A DNA stretch of 19,446 nucleotides from Flavobacteriaceae bacterium TMED121 (GTDB taxonomy: Bacteria > Bacteroidota > Bacteroidia > Flavobacteriales > Flavobacteriaceae). Under the pieces are notes generated by a model, which saw nothing but the letters and a program-made list of their open reading frames with translations, was not told the origin of the DNA and searched no databases. Where the stretch lies: contig NHFW02000029.1 in assembly GCA_002171295.2 (NCBI GenBank), forward strand, positions 47,771-67,216, read 5' to 3'. The position numbers and the translations under genes are program-made. Shown here piece by piece: positions 7,713 to 15,978 of this stretch. Every line of letters starts with the position of its first letter. The first letter of the stretch is position 1.

Positions 7713-8636
7713 ATGTTAAAAAAAGGGATTGTTTATTGTTCAACCGGAAGCAATTACCGCATAAAATCTGAAGGACAATTTTATGACTGTAGAATCAAGG
7801 GTAAATTCAGGATTAAAGATATTAAAAGTACAAATCCAGTCGCTGTTGGCGATAAGGTTTCCTTTACTATTGAACCTAAAAAAAAGTTTAAAGGCGTAAT
7901 AACGGCTATTGAAACTCGTCAAAATTATATCGTCAGGAAATCCGTTAACCTCTCTAAACAAACTCATATTATTGCGGCTAATATCGATCAGGTTTTTTTG
8001 ATGATTACTTTAAAAACTCCACAGACTTTTCCTGCTTTTATTGATCGTTTTTTAGTCACCGCCCTTGCCTATGATATTAATATGTTGTTACTATTCAATA
8101 AGATTGATCTTTATGATAAGGATGAGTTAAGAGTGATGAGGGATTTGAAGAGTGTTTACCAAAACATTGGGTATGAATGTCATGAAGTTGTTGCAAGTGA
8201 TTTAAAAACTTTGGCTATTATTCAGTCCAAAATGGAAGGTAAAGTAAGTATGTTCTCTGGACATAGTGGGGCCGGTAAATCTACTTTGGTCAATTCCCTT
8301 TCTCCTGGTTTGGACCTTAAAACCGCAAGTATTTCCAAGCAACATCAACAGGGCCAACATACCACCACTTTTGCTAAGATGTTTGACCTTGGTGCATCGA
8401 GAATCATTGATACTCCAGGAATAAAAGGTTTTGGTGTAGTAGATATTCAACCAGAGGAGCTATCGGGCTATTTTATTGAATTTGCTGCACTAAAAGGCAG
8501 TTGCAAGTTCAATAACTGCATGCATACCAGTGAGCCCAAATGTGCCATAAAAGAAGCCATTGAGGTTGGTAAAATCGCACCAAGTCGTTATAAATCGTAT
8601 TTACAACTTTTAGAAGAGGATTCCCTCTATCGATAA
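7713..8636 (+). CDS. rsgA: Small ribosomal subunit biogenesis GTPase RsgA
   Basis: Circularly permuted GTPase that monitors late 30S subunit maturation. The 307-residue product has an N-terminal OB-fold region (about 1-70, with NPVAVGDKVSF), then G motifs in permuted order: G4 NKID (129-132), G1 GHSGAGKST (183-191), G2/switch HTTT (216-219) and G3 DTPG (233-236). A C-terminal zinc site follows, formed by Cys264, Cys269, His271 and Cys277. The Gln/His-rich KQHQQGQHTTT segment is the expected switch region. The stop is one base from the dtd start, so the two are probably co-transcribed. The gene is complete and ordinary. Confidence 0.97.
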   Translation: MLKKGIVYCSTGSNYRIKSEGQFYDCRIKGKFRIKDIKSTNPVAVGDKVSFTIEPKKKFKGVITAIETRQNYIVRKSVNLSKQTHIIAANIDQVFLMITLKTPQTFPAFIDRFLVTALAYDINMLLLFNKIDLYDKDELRVMRDLKSVYQNIGYECHEVVASDLKTLAIIQSKMEGKVSMFSGHSGAGKSTLVNSLSPGLDLKTASISKQHQQGQHTTTFAKMFDLGASRIIDTPGIKGFGVVDIQPEELSGYFIEFAALKGSCKFNNCMHTSEPKCAIKEAIEVGKIAPSRYKSYLQLLEEDSLYR

Positions 8637-8637
8637 A

Positions 8638-9090
8638 ATGAGATTAGTAATCCAAAGGGTTTCGTCAGCAACAGTAAAACTAGAAGATAAGTTGGTGGGC
8701 TCTATTAATAGTGGCCTGTTGGTTTTATTGGGAATTGAAAACGGTGATGATCTGACAGATGTGATTTGGTTGGTGAATAAGATTTTAAATCTTAGGATTT
8801 TTAATGATTCTTCAGGGGTAATGAATCTTTCTTTGAAGCAAGTGGCAGGTGAGTTAATGGTGATTAGTCAATTTACTTTAATGGCTTCTACCAAAAAGGG
8901 CAATCGTCCATCTTATATTCGCGCTGCGAAACATGAGATTGCAATACCACTATATGAACAGTTTGTTGCAATGGCAGAGGGTGGTTTAGGCAAACAGGTA
9001 GCCAAAGGAGTTTTTGGGGCAGAAATGAAAGTAAGTTTGGTTAATGATGGTCCTCTCACACTGGTCATAAATTCTAAAAAGCGCGAATAG
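8638..9090 (+). CDS. dtd: D-aminoacyl-tRNA deacylase
   Basis: Proofreading enzyme that hydrolyses D-amino acids (and glycine mischarged on tRNA-Ala) from tRNA, working as a homodimer in the cytosol. The 150-residue product has the family start MRLVIQRVSSATV, the catalytic SQFTL motif (77-81) and the NDGPLT motif (136-141), whose Gly-cis-Pro dipeptide (138-139) gives chiral selectivity across the dimer. Length and motifs are standard. It follows rsgA after one base and faces murB, with only one base between the two stop codons. Confidence 0.97.
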   Translation: MRLVIQRVSSATVKLEDKLVGSINSGLLVLLGIENGDDLTDVIWLVNKILNLRIFNDSSGVMNLSLKQVAGELMVISQFTLMASTKKGNRPSYIRAAKHEIAIPLYEQFVAMAEGGLGKQVAKGVFGAEMKVSLVNDGPLTLVINSKKRE

Positions 9091-9091
9091 T

Positions 9092-10102
9092 TTAAATGAT
9101 ATTGACCTCAGTGGTCAAATTTATGCCAAATTTCATGGCGACTTTGGATTGAATTTTTTCTGCTAATGCTTTAATTGCATTTCCATTTGCGTTCCCGTAA
9201 TTGACTAAAACTAAGGGTTGTTTTTTATGGACCCCAGCATCTCCATTTCGAAAACCTTTAAGTCCCAGGATGTCAATCATCCATGCAGCAGGGACTTTTA
9301 CTTTACCTTTTGAATCTGGATAAAATGGGATATTTATGTATCGTTTTTGTAGTGCTCTAAATTGAGCAACTGGGATTACAGGATTTTTAAAAAAGCTACC
9401 ACAATTTCCGATTTTCTCAGGATTGGGAAGCTTTTCCCTACGAATATCTACAACGGCTTGTGCAATGTTTTGAATGGTTTTATTTTTTTCTTCCATTTTT
9501 TCATTTAAGCCTTTGTAGGAGATATTTATTGTATGTGGTAATTTTTTCAGTAAGAAATTTACTGATGTAATAACATACTGTCCTTTAAGCTCATTTTTAA
9601 AAATGGAATTTCGGTATCTAAATTGACAGGCTGCCTTACCAAAGATTTTGGTTTCTCCGCTGCTGACTAAAACTGCTTCACAACTAGAAAAAACAGATTT
9701 GAGTTCTACTCCGTAAGCACCAATATTCTGAATGGGTGCTGCTCCTACACTACCTGGAATCAAAGCTAGATTTTCAACTCCACCCAAATCATTTTCCAAG
9801 CACCAAAGTACAAATTCATGCCAATTCTCACCAGCGGCTACTTTTACGGTCGCGAATTCCTTGTCCTCCCTTATAATTTCAATACCTCGGGACTCAATCC
9901 TCAGCGTAAGTCCATCAAAATCTTTAGTGAGTAACATATTACTTCCGCCACCCATGATAAGCAATTTTTCCTTCTTTTTTTGAAGGAGAACATATTGAAG
10001 TTCTTCAGTATTTTTAACGCCGATAAATTGTTTAGATTGGACGTTAATTCCAAAGGTGTTGTAGGGTTGTAAGGAAATTTTTTTTTGGAAAATTAAATCC
10101 AT
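9092..10102 (-). CDS. murB: UDP-N-acetylenolpyruvoylglucosamine reductase
   Basis: NADPH-dependent flavoenzyme for the second committed step of peptidoglycan precursor synthesis, forming UDP-MurNAc. The 336-residue product has the FAD-binding motif GGGSN (51-55), the ALIPGSVGAAPIQNIGAYG segment (113-131), FRYRNS (161-166) with an active-site Arg, the proton-donor serine in CGSFFKNP (234-241) and the catalytic Glu332 in TEVNII. Its length and the 186-210 region (KLPHTINISYKGL) indicate the type I enzyme, as in E. coli. It lies 23 bases downstream of the aminotransferase gene on the same strand and is probably read from that gene's promoter. The metabolic link between the two genes is not obvious. 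Confidence 0.97.
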   Translation of the reverse strand: MDLIFQKKISLQPYNTFGINVQSKQFIGVKNTEELQYVLLQKKKEKLLIMGGGSNMLLTKDFDGLTLRIESRGIEIIREDKEFATVKVAAGENWHEFVLWCLENDLGGVENLALIPGSVGAAPIQNIGAYGVELKSVFSSCEAVLVSSGETKIFGKAACQFRYRNSIFKNELKGQYVITSVNFLLKKLPHTINISYKGLNEKMEEKNKTIQNIAQAVVDIRREKLPNPEKIGNCGSFFKNPVIPVAQFRALQKRYINIPFYPDSKGKVKVPAAWMIDILGLKGFRNGDAGVHKKQPLVLVNYGNANGNAIKALAEKIQSKVAMKFGINLTTEVNII

Positions 10103-10125
10103 AATCTAATATAGAAAATTGCCTA

Positions 10126-11316
10126 TTAATTATTGTAGACGATCAATGCTTTTTCTAAAATTTTAGCGGCACGTTTTAGTTTGCTAGATTCTAAAACAAA
10201 AGCCAATCTGACTTGGTCTTTTCCTAATTCTGGTGAGGAGTAGAATCCTGATGCAGGTGCAAGCATCACTGTTTGTCTATCATCCTGAAAGTCTGTCAAT
10301 AAAAATTTAGAGAAATCCTCAGCACTTTTTACAGGGAGTTTGGCAATGCAATAGAAGGCCCCCATGGGTTTAGAAACTTTTATATCTTTAATTTTTTCTA
10401 GCGCTTCAATGGTAACTTTTCTACGAATAGAATATTCTTTTTTGACTGCCTCCAAATAAGAGTGTGGAGCAGTGATTGCAGCTTCACTTGCCATTAAAGC
10501 AAGTGCAGGAGGAGATAATCTTAGATGCGCAAATTTTAAGGCTGTTGCCATTAATCGCTTATTTTTTGAAATCATACACCCTACCCTAGCTCCGCAAAGA
10601 CTATAGCGCTTAGAAACAGAATCGATCATAACTGCATGTTGACTCCCTTTTTTATTTTGAAGTACGGAGTAATGAGGCGAATCAGTATAAATAAATTCTC
10701 GATATACTTCATCAACAATTATAAAAATATCTTTTTCAACTGCTAAGTCTACCAGTGCTTTGATTTCGATTTCAGTATATAGATACCCAGTAGGGTTGCT
10801 TGGATTACAAATAAGTATTGCTCTGGTTTTATTCGTTATTTTTTCTTTTAAATCCTTAACTGGGGGCAACTCAAATTTATTATCAAAATGAGAGATGACA
10901 GGGATTACCTTAACACTCGAGGAGGCGGCAAAACCATTATAGTTGGCGTAAAATGGTTCTGGAATAATAATTTCATCCCCAGCGTCACAAATTACATTAA
11001 GGGTAAACGAAAGCGCCTCACTTGCTCCTGTGGTAACGATAATATCATTGGGATGAATATTAATATCATGATGCTCATAATAGGTGCAAAGTTTCTGACG
11101 GTAAGATAATGCACCTTGAGAAGACCCATAGGGAAGTAGTTTAAAATCGTGATGACGAACAATTTCCATAGCTTCAGAGGGTGCTTCGATGTCGGGCTGT
11201 CCAATATTCAGATGTAATATCTCTACTCCACGAGACTTCGCTTGATCTGCATAAGTAACTAATTTTCTTATGGGTGAGGAGGGCAGTTCTTGAGCTTTCT
11301 TAGATATTTTTGGCAT
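10126..11316 (-). CDS. Pyridoxal phosphate-dependent class I/II aminotransferase
   Basis: Fold-type I aminotransferase of the aspartate aminotransferase superfamily (AspC/alanine-type clade), 396 residues. The PLP lysine is Lys236 in SVSKRYSLCGARVG. Other cofactor and substrate residues are Asn175 (NPSNPTG, 171-177), Asp202 and Tyr205 (VDEVYREF) and the carboxylate-binding Arg370 (VRLAFV). The N-terminal HLNIGQPDIEAP and YGSSQGALSYRQ segments are typical. Substrate specificity cannot be read from the motifs; aspartate, aromatic or alanine transamination are all possible. It is followed by murB on the same strand and preceded by a 95-base gap holding a candidate promoter. Confidence 0.93.
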   Translation of the reverse strand: MPKISKKAQELPSSPIRKLVTYADQAKSRGVEILHLNIGQPDIEAPSEAMEIVRHHDFKLLPYGSSQGALSYRQKLCTYYEHHDINIHPNDIIVTTGASEALSFTLNVICDAGDEIIIPEPFYANYNGFAASSSVKVIPVISHFDNKFELPPVKDLKEKITNKTRAILICNPSNPTGYLYTEIEIKALVDLAVEKDIFIIVDEVYREFIYTDSPHYSVLQNKKGSQHAVMIDSVSKRYSLCGARVGCMISKNKRLMATALKFAHLRLSPPALALMASEAAITAPHSYLEAVKKEYSIRRKVTIEALEKIKDIKVSKPMGAFYCIAKLPVKSAEDFSKFLLTDFQDDRQTVMLAPASGFYSSPELGKDQVRLAFVLESSKLKRAAKILEKALIVYNN

Positions 11317-11333
11317 TTCTATTTTTGTGATTG

Positions 11334-11365
11334 CAAATATTCAAAAAAAAACCCCTTTAATTCAA
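11334..11365 (-). promoter_or_regulatory. Candidate Bacteroidota-type promoter for the aminotransferase-murB pair
   Basis: On the minus strand AATATTTG (11341-11334) matches the -7 consensus TAnnTTTG at all but the first base. A TTG (11365-11363) lies 21 bases upstream, within the spacing seen for the -33 element. The spacer contains a run of nine Ts, flanked by GGGG. Transcription would begin about 10 bases before the ATG at 11316. The match is by eye only. Confidence 0.4.
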
Positions 11366-11411
11366 CCCTTAGCTAAAAATTGTGAATGATTAGGATATAT
11401 AAATAAATAAG

Positions 11412-11801
11412 TTAGTTGGTCAATACGTTTCCCTTAATCTTTAATGCAATAATTGCTGCACTTGCTACGTTTGTATTGACGGTTATGGTTTTTCGAAATA
11501 CGCCTATACGGTTTGTATCGTATTTAACTTGTATTTCGCCTTTTTCCCCCGGAGCGATAGGTGCTTTAGGCTTTTTAGGGATTGTACAACCACAACTGGA
11601 TTTTACACCCTGGATTTCAATAGGTGCATCACCGATATTTTCAAATATAAATGTTCTGACGCCATCGCTACCTTTTAAAATTTCTCCATAGTCTATGGTA
11701 TCGGTTTCAAAACTGATGAGCGCTCCTTTATCCTGAGCTATTATTAATAGAGGAGTTAAAAGAAAAAGGATAAGTAGTGCAAATCGTTTCATGTTTTCCA
11801 T
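11412..11801 (-). CDS. Secreted DUF1573 family protein
   Basis: A 129-residue protein with a Sec signal peptide (basic MKR, then a hydrophobic run to about residue 22, with a likely cleavage after IIAQ or nearby) followed by one immunoglobulin-like DUF1573 domain. Family features are ISFETDTIDYGEILKGSDG, the TFIFENIGDAPIEI strand, the conserved SSCGCT motif (68-73), and APGEKGEIQVKYDT. The function is unknown; the CGC cysteines could form a disulfide or bind metal after export. The start could be ATG 11801 or the in-frame ATG 11792, which gives the more typical MKRFALL signal peptide. It diverges from valS, and a 95-base gap separates it from the aminotransferase gene. Confidence 0.9.
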   Translation of the reverse strand: MENMKRFALLILFLLTPLLIIAQDKGALISFETDTIDYGEILKGSDGVRTFIFENIGDAPIEIQGVKSSCGCTIPKKPKAPIAPGEKGEIQVKYDTNRIGVFRKTITVNTNVASAAIIALKIKGNVLTN

Positions 11802-11809
11802 TATTTATT

Positions 11810-11836
11810 ATTATAAATTTACAACTTTAATGTCAA
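11810..11836 (-). promoter_or_regulatory. Candidate promoter for the DUF1573 gene
   Basis: On the minus strand TTGACA (11836-11831) is followed after 15 bases by TATAAT (11815-11810). Both hexamers are perfect sigma-70 consensus, but the spacer is shorter than the usual 17, and Bacteroidota sigma factors prefer TTG/TAnnTTTG. The predicted start of transcription lies about 2 bases before ATG 11801, so this promoter would favour translation from the internal ATG 11792. The 108-base region 11802-11909 must also contain the valS promoter; TAATTTTC (11892-11899, plus strand) is one mismatch from the -7 box, without a clear -33 partner. Confidence 0.3.
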
Positions 11837-11909
11837 AAGCAAAACTCATCCATATTTTATAATAACAAAAGGTGTTAATTTTACAAGCAATTAATTTTCA
11901 AAAGAACTA

Positions 11910-14531
11910 ATGGATATTCCGCCGAAGTTTGTCTCAAAAAACATTGAAAAGAAATGGTATTCTTATTGGATGGAAAATGAGTTCTTCAGTTCCACTCCTG
12001 ATGAAAGGGATCCCTATACCTTAGTCATTCCTCCACCAAATGTAACGGGAGTTCTTCACATGGGTCATATGCTAAATAATACTCTTCAGGATGTCATTAT
12101 TCGACGCGCAAGAATGCAAGGCTACAATGCGTGTTGGGTGCCTGGAACTGACCATGCCTCTATTGCTACGGAGGCCAAAGTGGTTGCCAAACTAAAAGAA
12201 CAAGGAATTTACAAATCAGATTTATCTAGAGAAGAATTTCTGAAACATGCTTGGGATTGGACTCTTGAATACGGTGGCGTTATCCTCGAACAGCTCAAGA
12301 AAATAGGATGTTCTTGTGACTGGAATCGAACTAAATTTACATTGGATGAGCAGATGTCGGCTTCTGTAATAGCTACCTTTATAAAACTCTTCGACCAAGG
12401 GTTAATTTACAGGGGTTATCGAATGGTCAACTGGGATCCAGAGGCCAAGACAACCCTATCTGATGAGGAGGTTATATACGAGGAGCGAGAAGGTCAATTG
12501 TATCACATTGCCTATAAAGTTGTGGATAGTGACGAAAAAGTTATAATAGCAACCACCAGACCAGAAACTCTTTTTGGAGATACAGCTGTTTGTATTAATC
12601 CTCAGGATGAGCGTTATTTCCATTTAAAAGGGAAAAAATTAATCGTCCCAATCACTAATAGGGAGATCCCTATTATCATTGATGAATATGTGGATATTGA
12701 ATTCGGTACTGGATGCCTTAAGGTCACGCCTGCCCATGATATTAATGATAAAGTATTAGGGGAAAAACACGACTTGGCAGTAATTGATATTTTTAATGAA
12801 GACGCTACCCTAAATCATCACGGTCAATCATTTGAGGGGATGGACCGATTTATTGCCCGTAAAAAAATATCTAAAGTATTGGAGGAATCAGGTAAGCTCG
12901 TAAAAAAAGAAAATTATCGACATAAATTAGGGACTTCAGAACGTACAAAAGCCATTATTGAACCCAGATTATCAGATCAATGGTTTTTAAAAATGGAAGA
13001 TTTGTCCAAACCCGCCATTGATGCTGTTTTGAATAGTAATACCATTCGATTGGTTCCTGAAAAATTTAAAAATACTTACCGCTATTGGATGGATAATATT
13101 CGCGATTGGAATATTTCACGACAGTTGTGGTGGGGTCAGCAAATACCCGCCTATTATTATGGTAATGATAAGTCGGAATTTGTTGTTGCTAAAAATATTG
13201 AAAGTGCTCTTGAGAAGGCCAAAGAAGTGACTGGTAACCAAAGGTTAAGTCAATCTGATTTGCATCAAGATGAGGATGTACTTGATACGTGGTTTTCCTC
13301 ATGGCTGTGGCCAATCTCTGTATTTAATGGCGTATTAGAACCTGAAAACCCAGAAATTAATTATTATTATCCTACGCAGGACTTGGTTACCGGGCCCGAT
13401 ATTTTATTTTTTTGGGTTGCTCGCATGATAATTTCAGGATATAAACTTAGAGATCAGCCTCCTTTTTCTAATGTATACTTGACAGGTTTAGTTCGCGACA
13501 AGCAAGGTAGAAAGATGTCCAAACAGTTGGGTAATTCTCCTGATGCATTGGCTTTAATTGACAATTACGGTGCGGATGCTGTAAGGTTAGGCCTGATGTT
13601 CAGTTCTGCTGCAGGAAATGACCTTTTGTTTGATGAAAGTCTTTGTCAACAGGGAAAGAACTTTTCCAATAAAATTTGGAATGCTTACCGATTGATTGAT
13701 GGTTGGGAAGTGGATGAAATTAAAGATATTTCAATATTGAATGCTTCAGCAATAAAATGGTATCAGTCATTGTTTAATCAAACCCTAATAACTGTTGAAG
13801 ATCATTTTAAGAAATATCGAATTTCTGATGCCTTAATGACACTATATAAATTGATTTGGGATGACTTTTGTTCTTGGTTTCTAGAAATTATCAAACCGAG
13901 TTATGGTCAGTCAATTGATCACGGAACATTGACAGCCGTAAAATCAATATTTGAGGATAATCTAAAGTTATTACATCCCTTTATGCCTTTCCTCACTGAA
14001 GAGTTATGGCATTTCATTGCAGTAAGGAAAAAGGAAGATACTTTGATGATTTCTCCTTGGCCAAAGGTCCAAAAAGTAGATGAGCAATTGAATACAGATT
14101 TTGAGATGGTCAAGCAGATAGTCGGTGGGATTAGAAATTTCAGGAAAGAAAAAAATATTGGATTCAAGGAGCCACTTGTTTTAATTTCTGATGCAGTAAT
14201 TCCATATGTTGATATTGTTCAAAAATTGGGTAAAGTTGAAAAGTTAGAAAAGCCGACTCAGCAATATGATCAGGTCCTAGGTTCATTTCGATTGGGTCGA
14301 TCAGAGTTCTTTATTCCAATTAGTGAGGTAGTTAAACCAGAAGAGGAGCGAAAAAAATTAACGCAGGAGTTGGAATATGTTAAAGGGTTTCTGAATTCGG
14401 TGGAAAAAAAGTTATCTAACGAACGTTTTGTTTCCAATGCGCCTAATAAGGTGATTGAATTGGAACGAAAAAAAGCCTCAGATGCGCAACATAAGATAGC
14501 TCTATTATCAAAGCGATTAAAACAATTTTAA
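11910..14531 (+). CDS. valS: Valine--tRNA ligase
   Basis: Class Ia aminoacyl-tRNA synthetase that charges tRNA-Val. The 873-residue product has the HIGH-type signature in PPPNVTGVLHMGH (41-53), the CP1 editing domain with TTRPETLFGDTAV (215-227) and the TPAHDINDKVLGEKH region (273-287) containing editing Asp277, the KMSKQ signature (535-539), a helical anticodon-binding domain (about 620-760) and a C-terminal coiled-coil arm (about 805-873, rich in Lys/Glu). Its length is close to other bacterial ValRS, slightly shorter than the E. coli enzyme. It stands alone on the plus strand, diverging from the DUF1573 gene. Its stop codon abuts that of the convergent psd with no spacer. Confidence 0.98.
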   Translation: MDIPPKFVSKNIEKKWYSYWMENEFFSSTPDERDPYTLVIPPPNVTGVLHMGHMLNNTLQDVIIRRARMQGYNACWVPGTDHASIATEAKVVAKLKEQGIYKSDLSREEFLKHAWDWTLEYGGVILEQLKKIGCSCDWNRTKFTLDEQMSASVIATFIKLFDQGLIYRGYRMVNWDPEAKTTLSDEEVIYEEREGQLYHIAYKVVDSDEKVIIATTRPETLFGDTAVCINPQDERYFHLKGKKLIVPITNREIPIIIDEYVDIEFGTGCLKVTPAHDINDKVLGEKHDLAVIDIFNEDATLNHHGQSFEGMDRFIARKKISKVLEESGKLVKKENYRHKLGTSERTKAIIEPRLSDQWFLKMEDLSKPAIDAVLNSNTIRLVPEKFKNTYRYWMDNIRDWNISRQLWWGQQIPAYYYGNDKSEFVVAKNIESALEKAKEVTGNQRLSQSDLHQDEDVLDTWFSSWLWPISVFNGVLEPENPEINYYYPTQDLVTGPDILFFWVARMIISGYKLRDQPPFSNVYLTGLVRDKQGRKMSKQLGNSPDALALIDNYGADAVRLGLMFSSAAGNDLLFDESLCQQGKNFSNKIWNAYRLIDGWEVDEIKDISILNASAIKWYQSLFNQTLITVEDHFKKYRISDALMTLYKLIWDDFCSWFLEIIKPSYGQSIDHGTLTAVKSIFEDNLKLLHPFMPFLTEELWHFIAVRKKEDTLMISPWPKVQKVDEQLNTDFEMVKQIVGGIRNFRKEKNIGFKEPLVLISDAVIPYVDIVQKLGKVEKLEKPTQQYDQVLGSFRLGRSEFFIPISEVVKPEEERKKLTQELEYVKGFLNSVEKKLSNERFVSNAPNKVIELERKKASDAQHKIALLSKRLKQF

Positions 14532-15182
14532 TTATACCGTTGCAATTTTATCTACACCCCCTTTAATGACTTGCTCTATTGCAACATTTAATTTAGTACC
14601 AACAGGTAAAAAAAGATCTACTCTAGAGCCAAATTTGATAAACCCGGCGTCAGCTCCTTGAATAGCCTTGTCACCGATTTTTGCATAGTTTACTATCCTC
14701 CTAGCTACCGCTCCAGCAATTTGGCGGTAAAGAATCTTTCCGACAGTATTGTTCTCCAGTACAACCGTTGTTCGTTCATTTAATTCAGAAGATTTAGGAT
14801 GCCACGCAACAAGGTATTTACCAGGGTGATACTTGCTAAAAACAACTTTTCCACTTATAGCATAACGGGTTACATGAACATTGATAGGTGACATAAAAAT
14901 TGAGACTTGTAAACGTTTGTCTTTAAAATACTCTTTTTCAAAAACTTCTTCAATAACGACCACTTTTCCGTCTACAGGTGAAATAATATGATTTTCATTG
15001 ACTAGCGTTTCCCTTTTAGGATTTCTAAAAAACTGAAGCACCAAAACCAAAACAATGATGGAGGTAAGTTGAAGTAGTTTTTCTATCCAAAAAGTTTCGA
15101 TGGCATACTCCACAAAAAGTACAATTGTAGTCACAATCAGAAAAGAACTTAGAATTATTTTATACCCTTCTTTATGAAACAT
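14532..15182 (-). CDS. psd: Phosphatidylserine decarboxylase family protein (pyruvoyl enzyme)
   Basis: Converts phosphatidylserine to phosphatidylethanolamine at the inner membrane. The 216-residue product is the short type of proenzyme. Two hydrophobic segments near the N-terminus (about 8-25 and 38-52) are followed by the catalytic domain with ISPVDGKV (67-74), SIFMSPINVHVTRY (94-107), HPGKY (119-123) and the self-cleavage site FGSR, where the bond between Gly185 and Ser186 is cut and the serine becomes the pyruvoyl group. The start overlaps the end of cdsA by 11 bases. CdsA makes the CDP-diacylglycerol used upstream of this step, so the pair brackets the PE pathway; the synthase that joins them (pssA) is not in the window. 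Confidence 0.95.
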   Translation of the reverse strand: MFHKEGYKIILSSFLIVTTIVLFVEYAIETFWIEKLLQLTSIIVLVLVLQFFRNPKRETLVNENHIISPVDGKVVVIEEVFEKEYFKDKRLQVSIFMSPINVHVTRYAISGKVVFSKYHPGKYLVAWHPKSSELNERTTVVLENNTVGKILYRQIAGAVARRIVNYAKIGDKAIQGADAGFIKFGSRVDLFLPVGTKLNVAIEQVIKGGVDKIATV

Positions 15183-15975
15183 ATTGATTAAATTTTACAA
15201 AAAAATATATCCATGGAGCACTAAAAATAACACTATCCATGCGATCAAAAAACCCGCCATGCCCTGGTATTAATGAACCGCTGTCTTTTACATTAGCGTG
15301 GCGTTTAAATTTAGATTGTATAAGATCTCCCAAAGTGGCTAAAACAGTAATTAAAATGGCATAAATAAGATAAAAATTTAATAAAAAATCAGCTTTGTAG
15401 TAGTAAATAATAAAAGCTGCGATTATTGTAAAAACTAATCCTCCTAAGAATCCTTCCCATGTTTTTTTGGGAGAAATAGATTCAAAAAGAGGTCTTTTAC
15501 CAATTTTTTTTCCAATTAAGTATGCAAATGAATTATTAACCCAAACCAATATAAAGAATAATAACACTTCCATGGGATTGTAATTTTCTCCAGTCCCTGC
15601 CAGAGCAATGATAAAAAAACATCCTAAAGCAAGGTATAATGTACTTAAGATACTTTTGGTAATATACTTATATTTGATTTTTTTGCTTTTAACTAGTTTG
15701 TAAAATAAAAAAAAATGAGAAGCAAAATTTGCTATTAAAAGATAAACTATTGAGGAATAATCGATATGTGATCTGTAAAAATTATAAACTAATAAAAGTA
15801 GCAATGTAATGGCGAAATAACTTTTATAATTTATTAGGCGTTGAAACTCGATTAATGCAAGTATTGAAAAAACGATAATAACTATTGAAAAAGTTATTTG
15901 ATTATTAAAGAGAGCAATAAGAATCGAGATGGCATACAAACCTCCAGAAATCCCCCTAATGTAAATCTCTCTCAT
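15172..15975 (-). CDS. cdsA: Phosphatidate cytidylyltransferase (CDP-diacylglycerol synthase)
   Basis: Integral membrane enzyme that makes CDP-diacylglycerol from phosphatidate and CTP, the precursor of bacterial phospholipids. The 267-residue product has about seven or eight hydrophobic segments and the family signature KRHANVKDSGSLIPGHGG followed by FFDRMDS (224-248), including Lys230/Asp231 and Asp244. ISPKKTWEGFLGG (167-179) and TLGDLIQSKFKR (214-225) are also characteristic. At VWVNNSFAY (144-152) this copy has Asn148 where I would expect an aspartate (NDS.AY) in most homologues. It starts 3 bases after the LUD gene stop and overlaps psd by 11 bases, so it is part of the rsfS-ftsH operon. 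Confidence 0.96.
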   Translation of the reverse strand: MREIYIRGISGGLYAISILIALFNNQITFSIVIIVFSILALIEFQRLINYKSYFAITLLLLLVYNFYRSHIDYSSIVYLLIANFASHFFLFYKLVKSKKIKYKYITKSILSTLYLALGCFFIIALAGTGENYNPMEVLLFFILVWVNNSFAYLIGKKIGKRPLFESISPKKTWEGFLGGLVFTIIAAFIIYYYKADFLLNFYLIYAILITVLATLGDLIQSKFKRHANVKDSGSLIPGHGGFFDRMDSVIFSAPWIYFFVKFNQYVS

Positions 15976-15978
15976 GAT

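Noticed and set aside
11343..11370. A-run followed by CCCC and a later CCC, considered as a terminator after the DUF1573 gene
   Set aside because: The C-runs lie on the same strand and form a direct, not inverted, repeat, so no hairpin forms.
11416..11691. Plus-strand open frame opposite the DUF1573 gene
   Set aside because: The minus-strand frame has a signal peptide and the conserved SSCGCT motif, so the plus-strand frame is a shadow.
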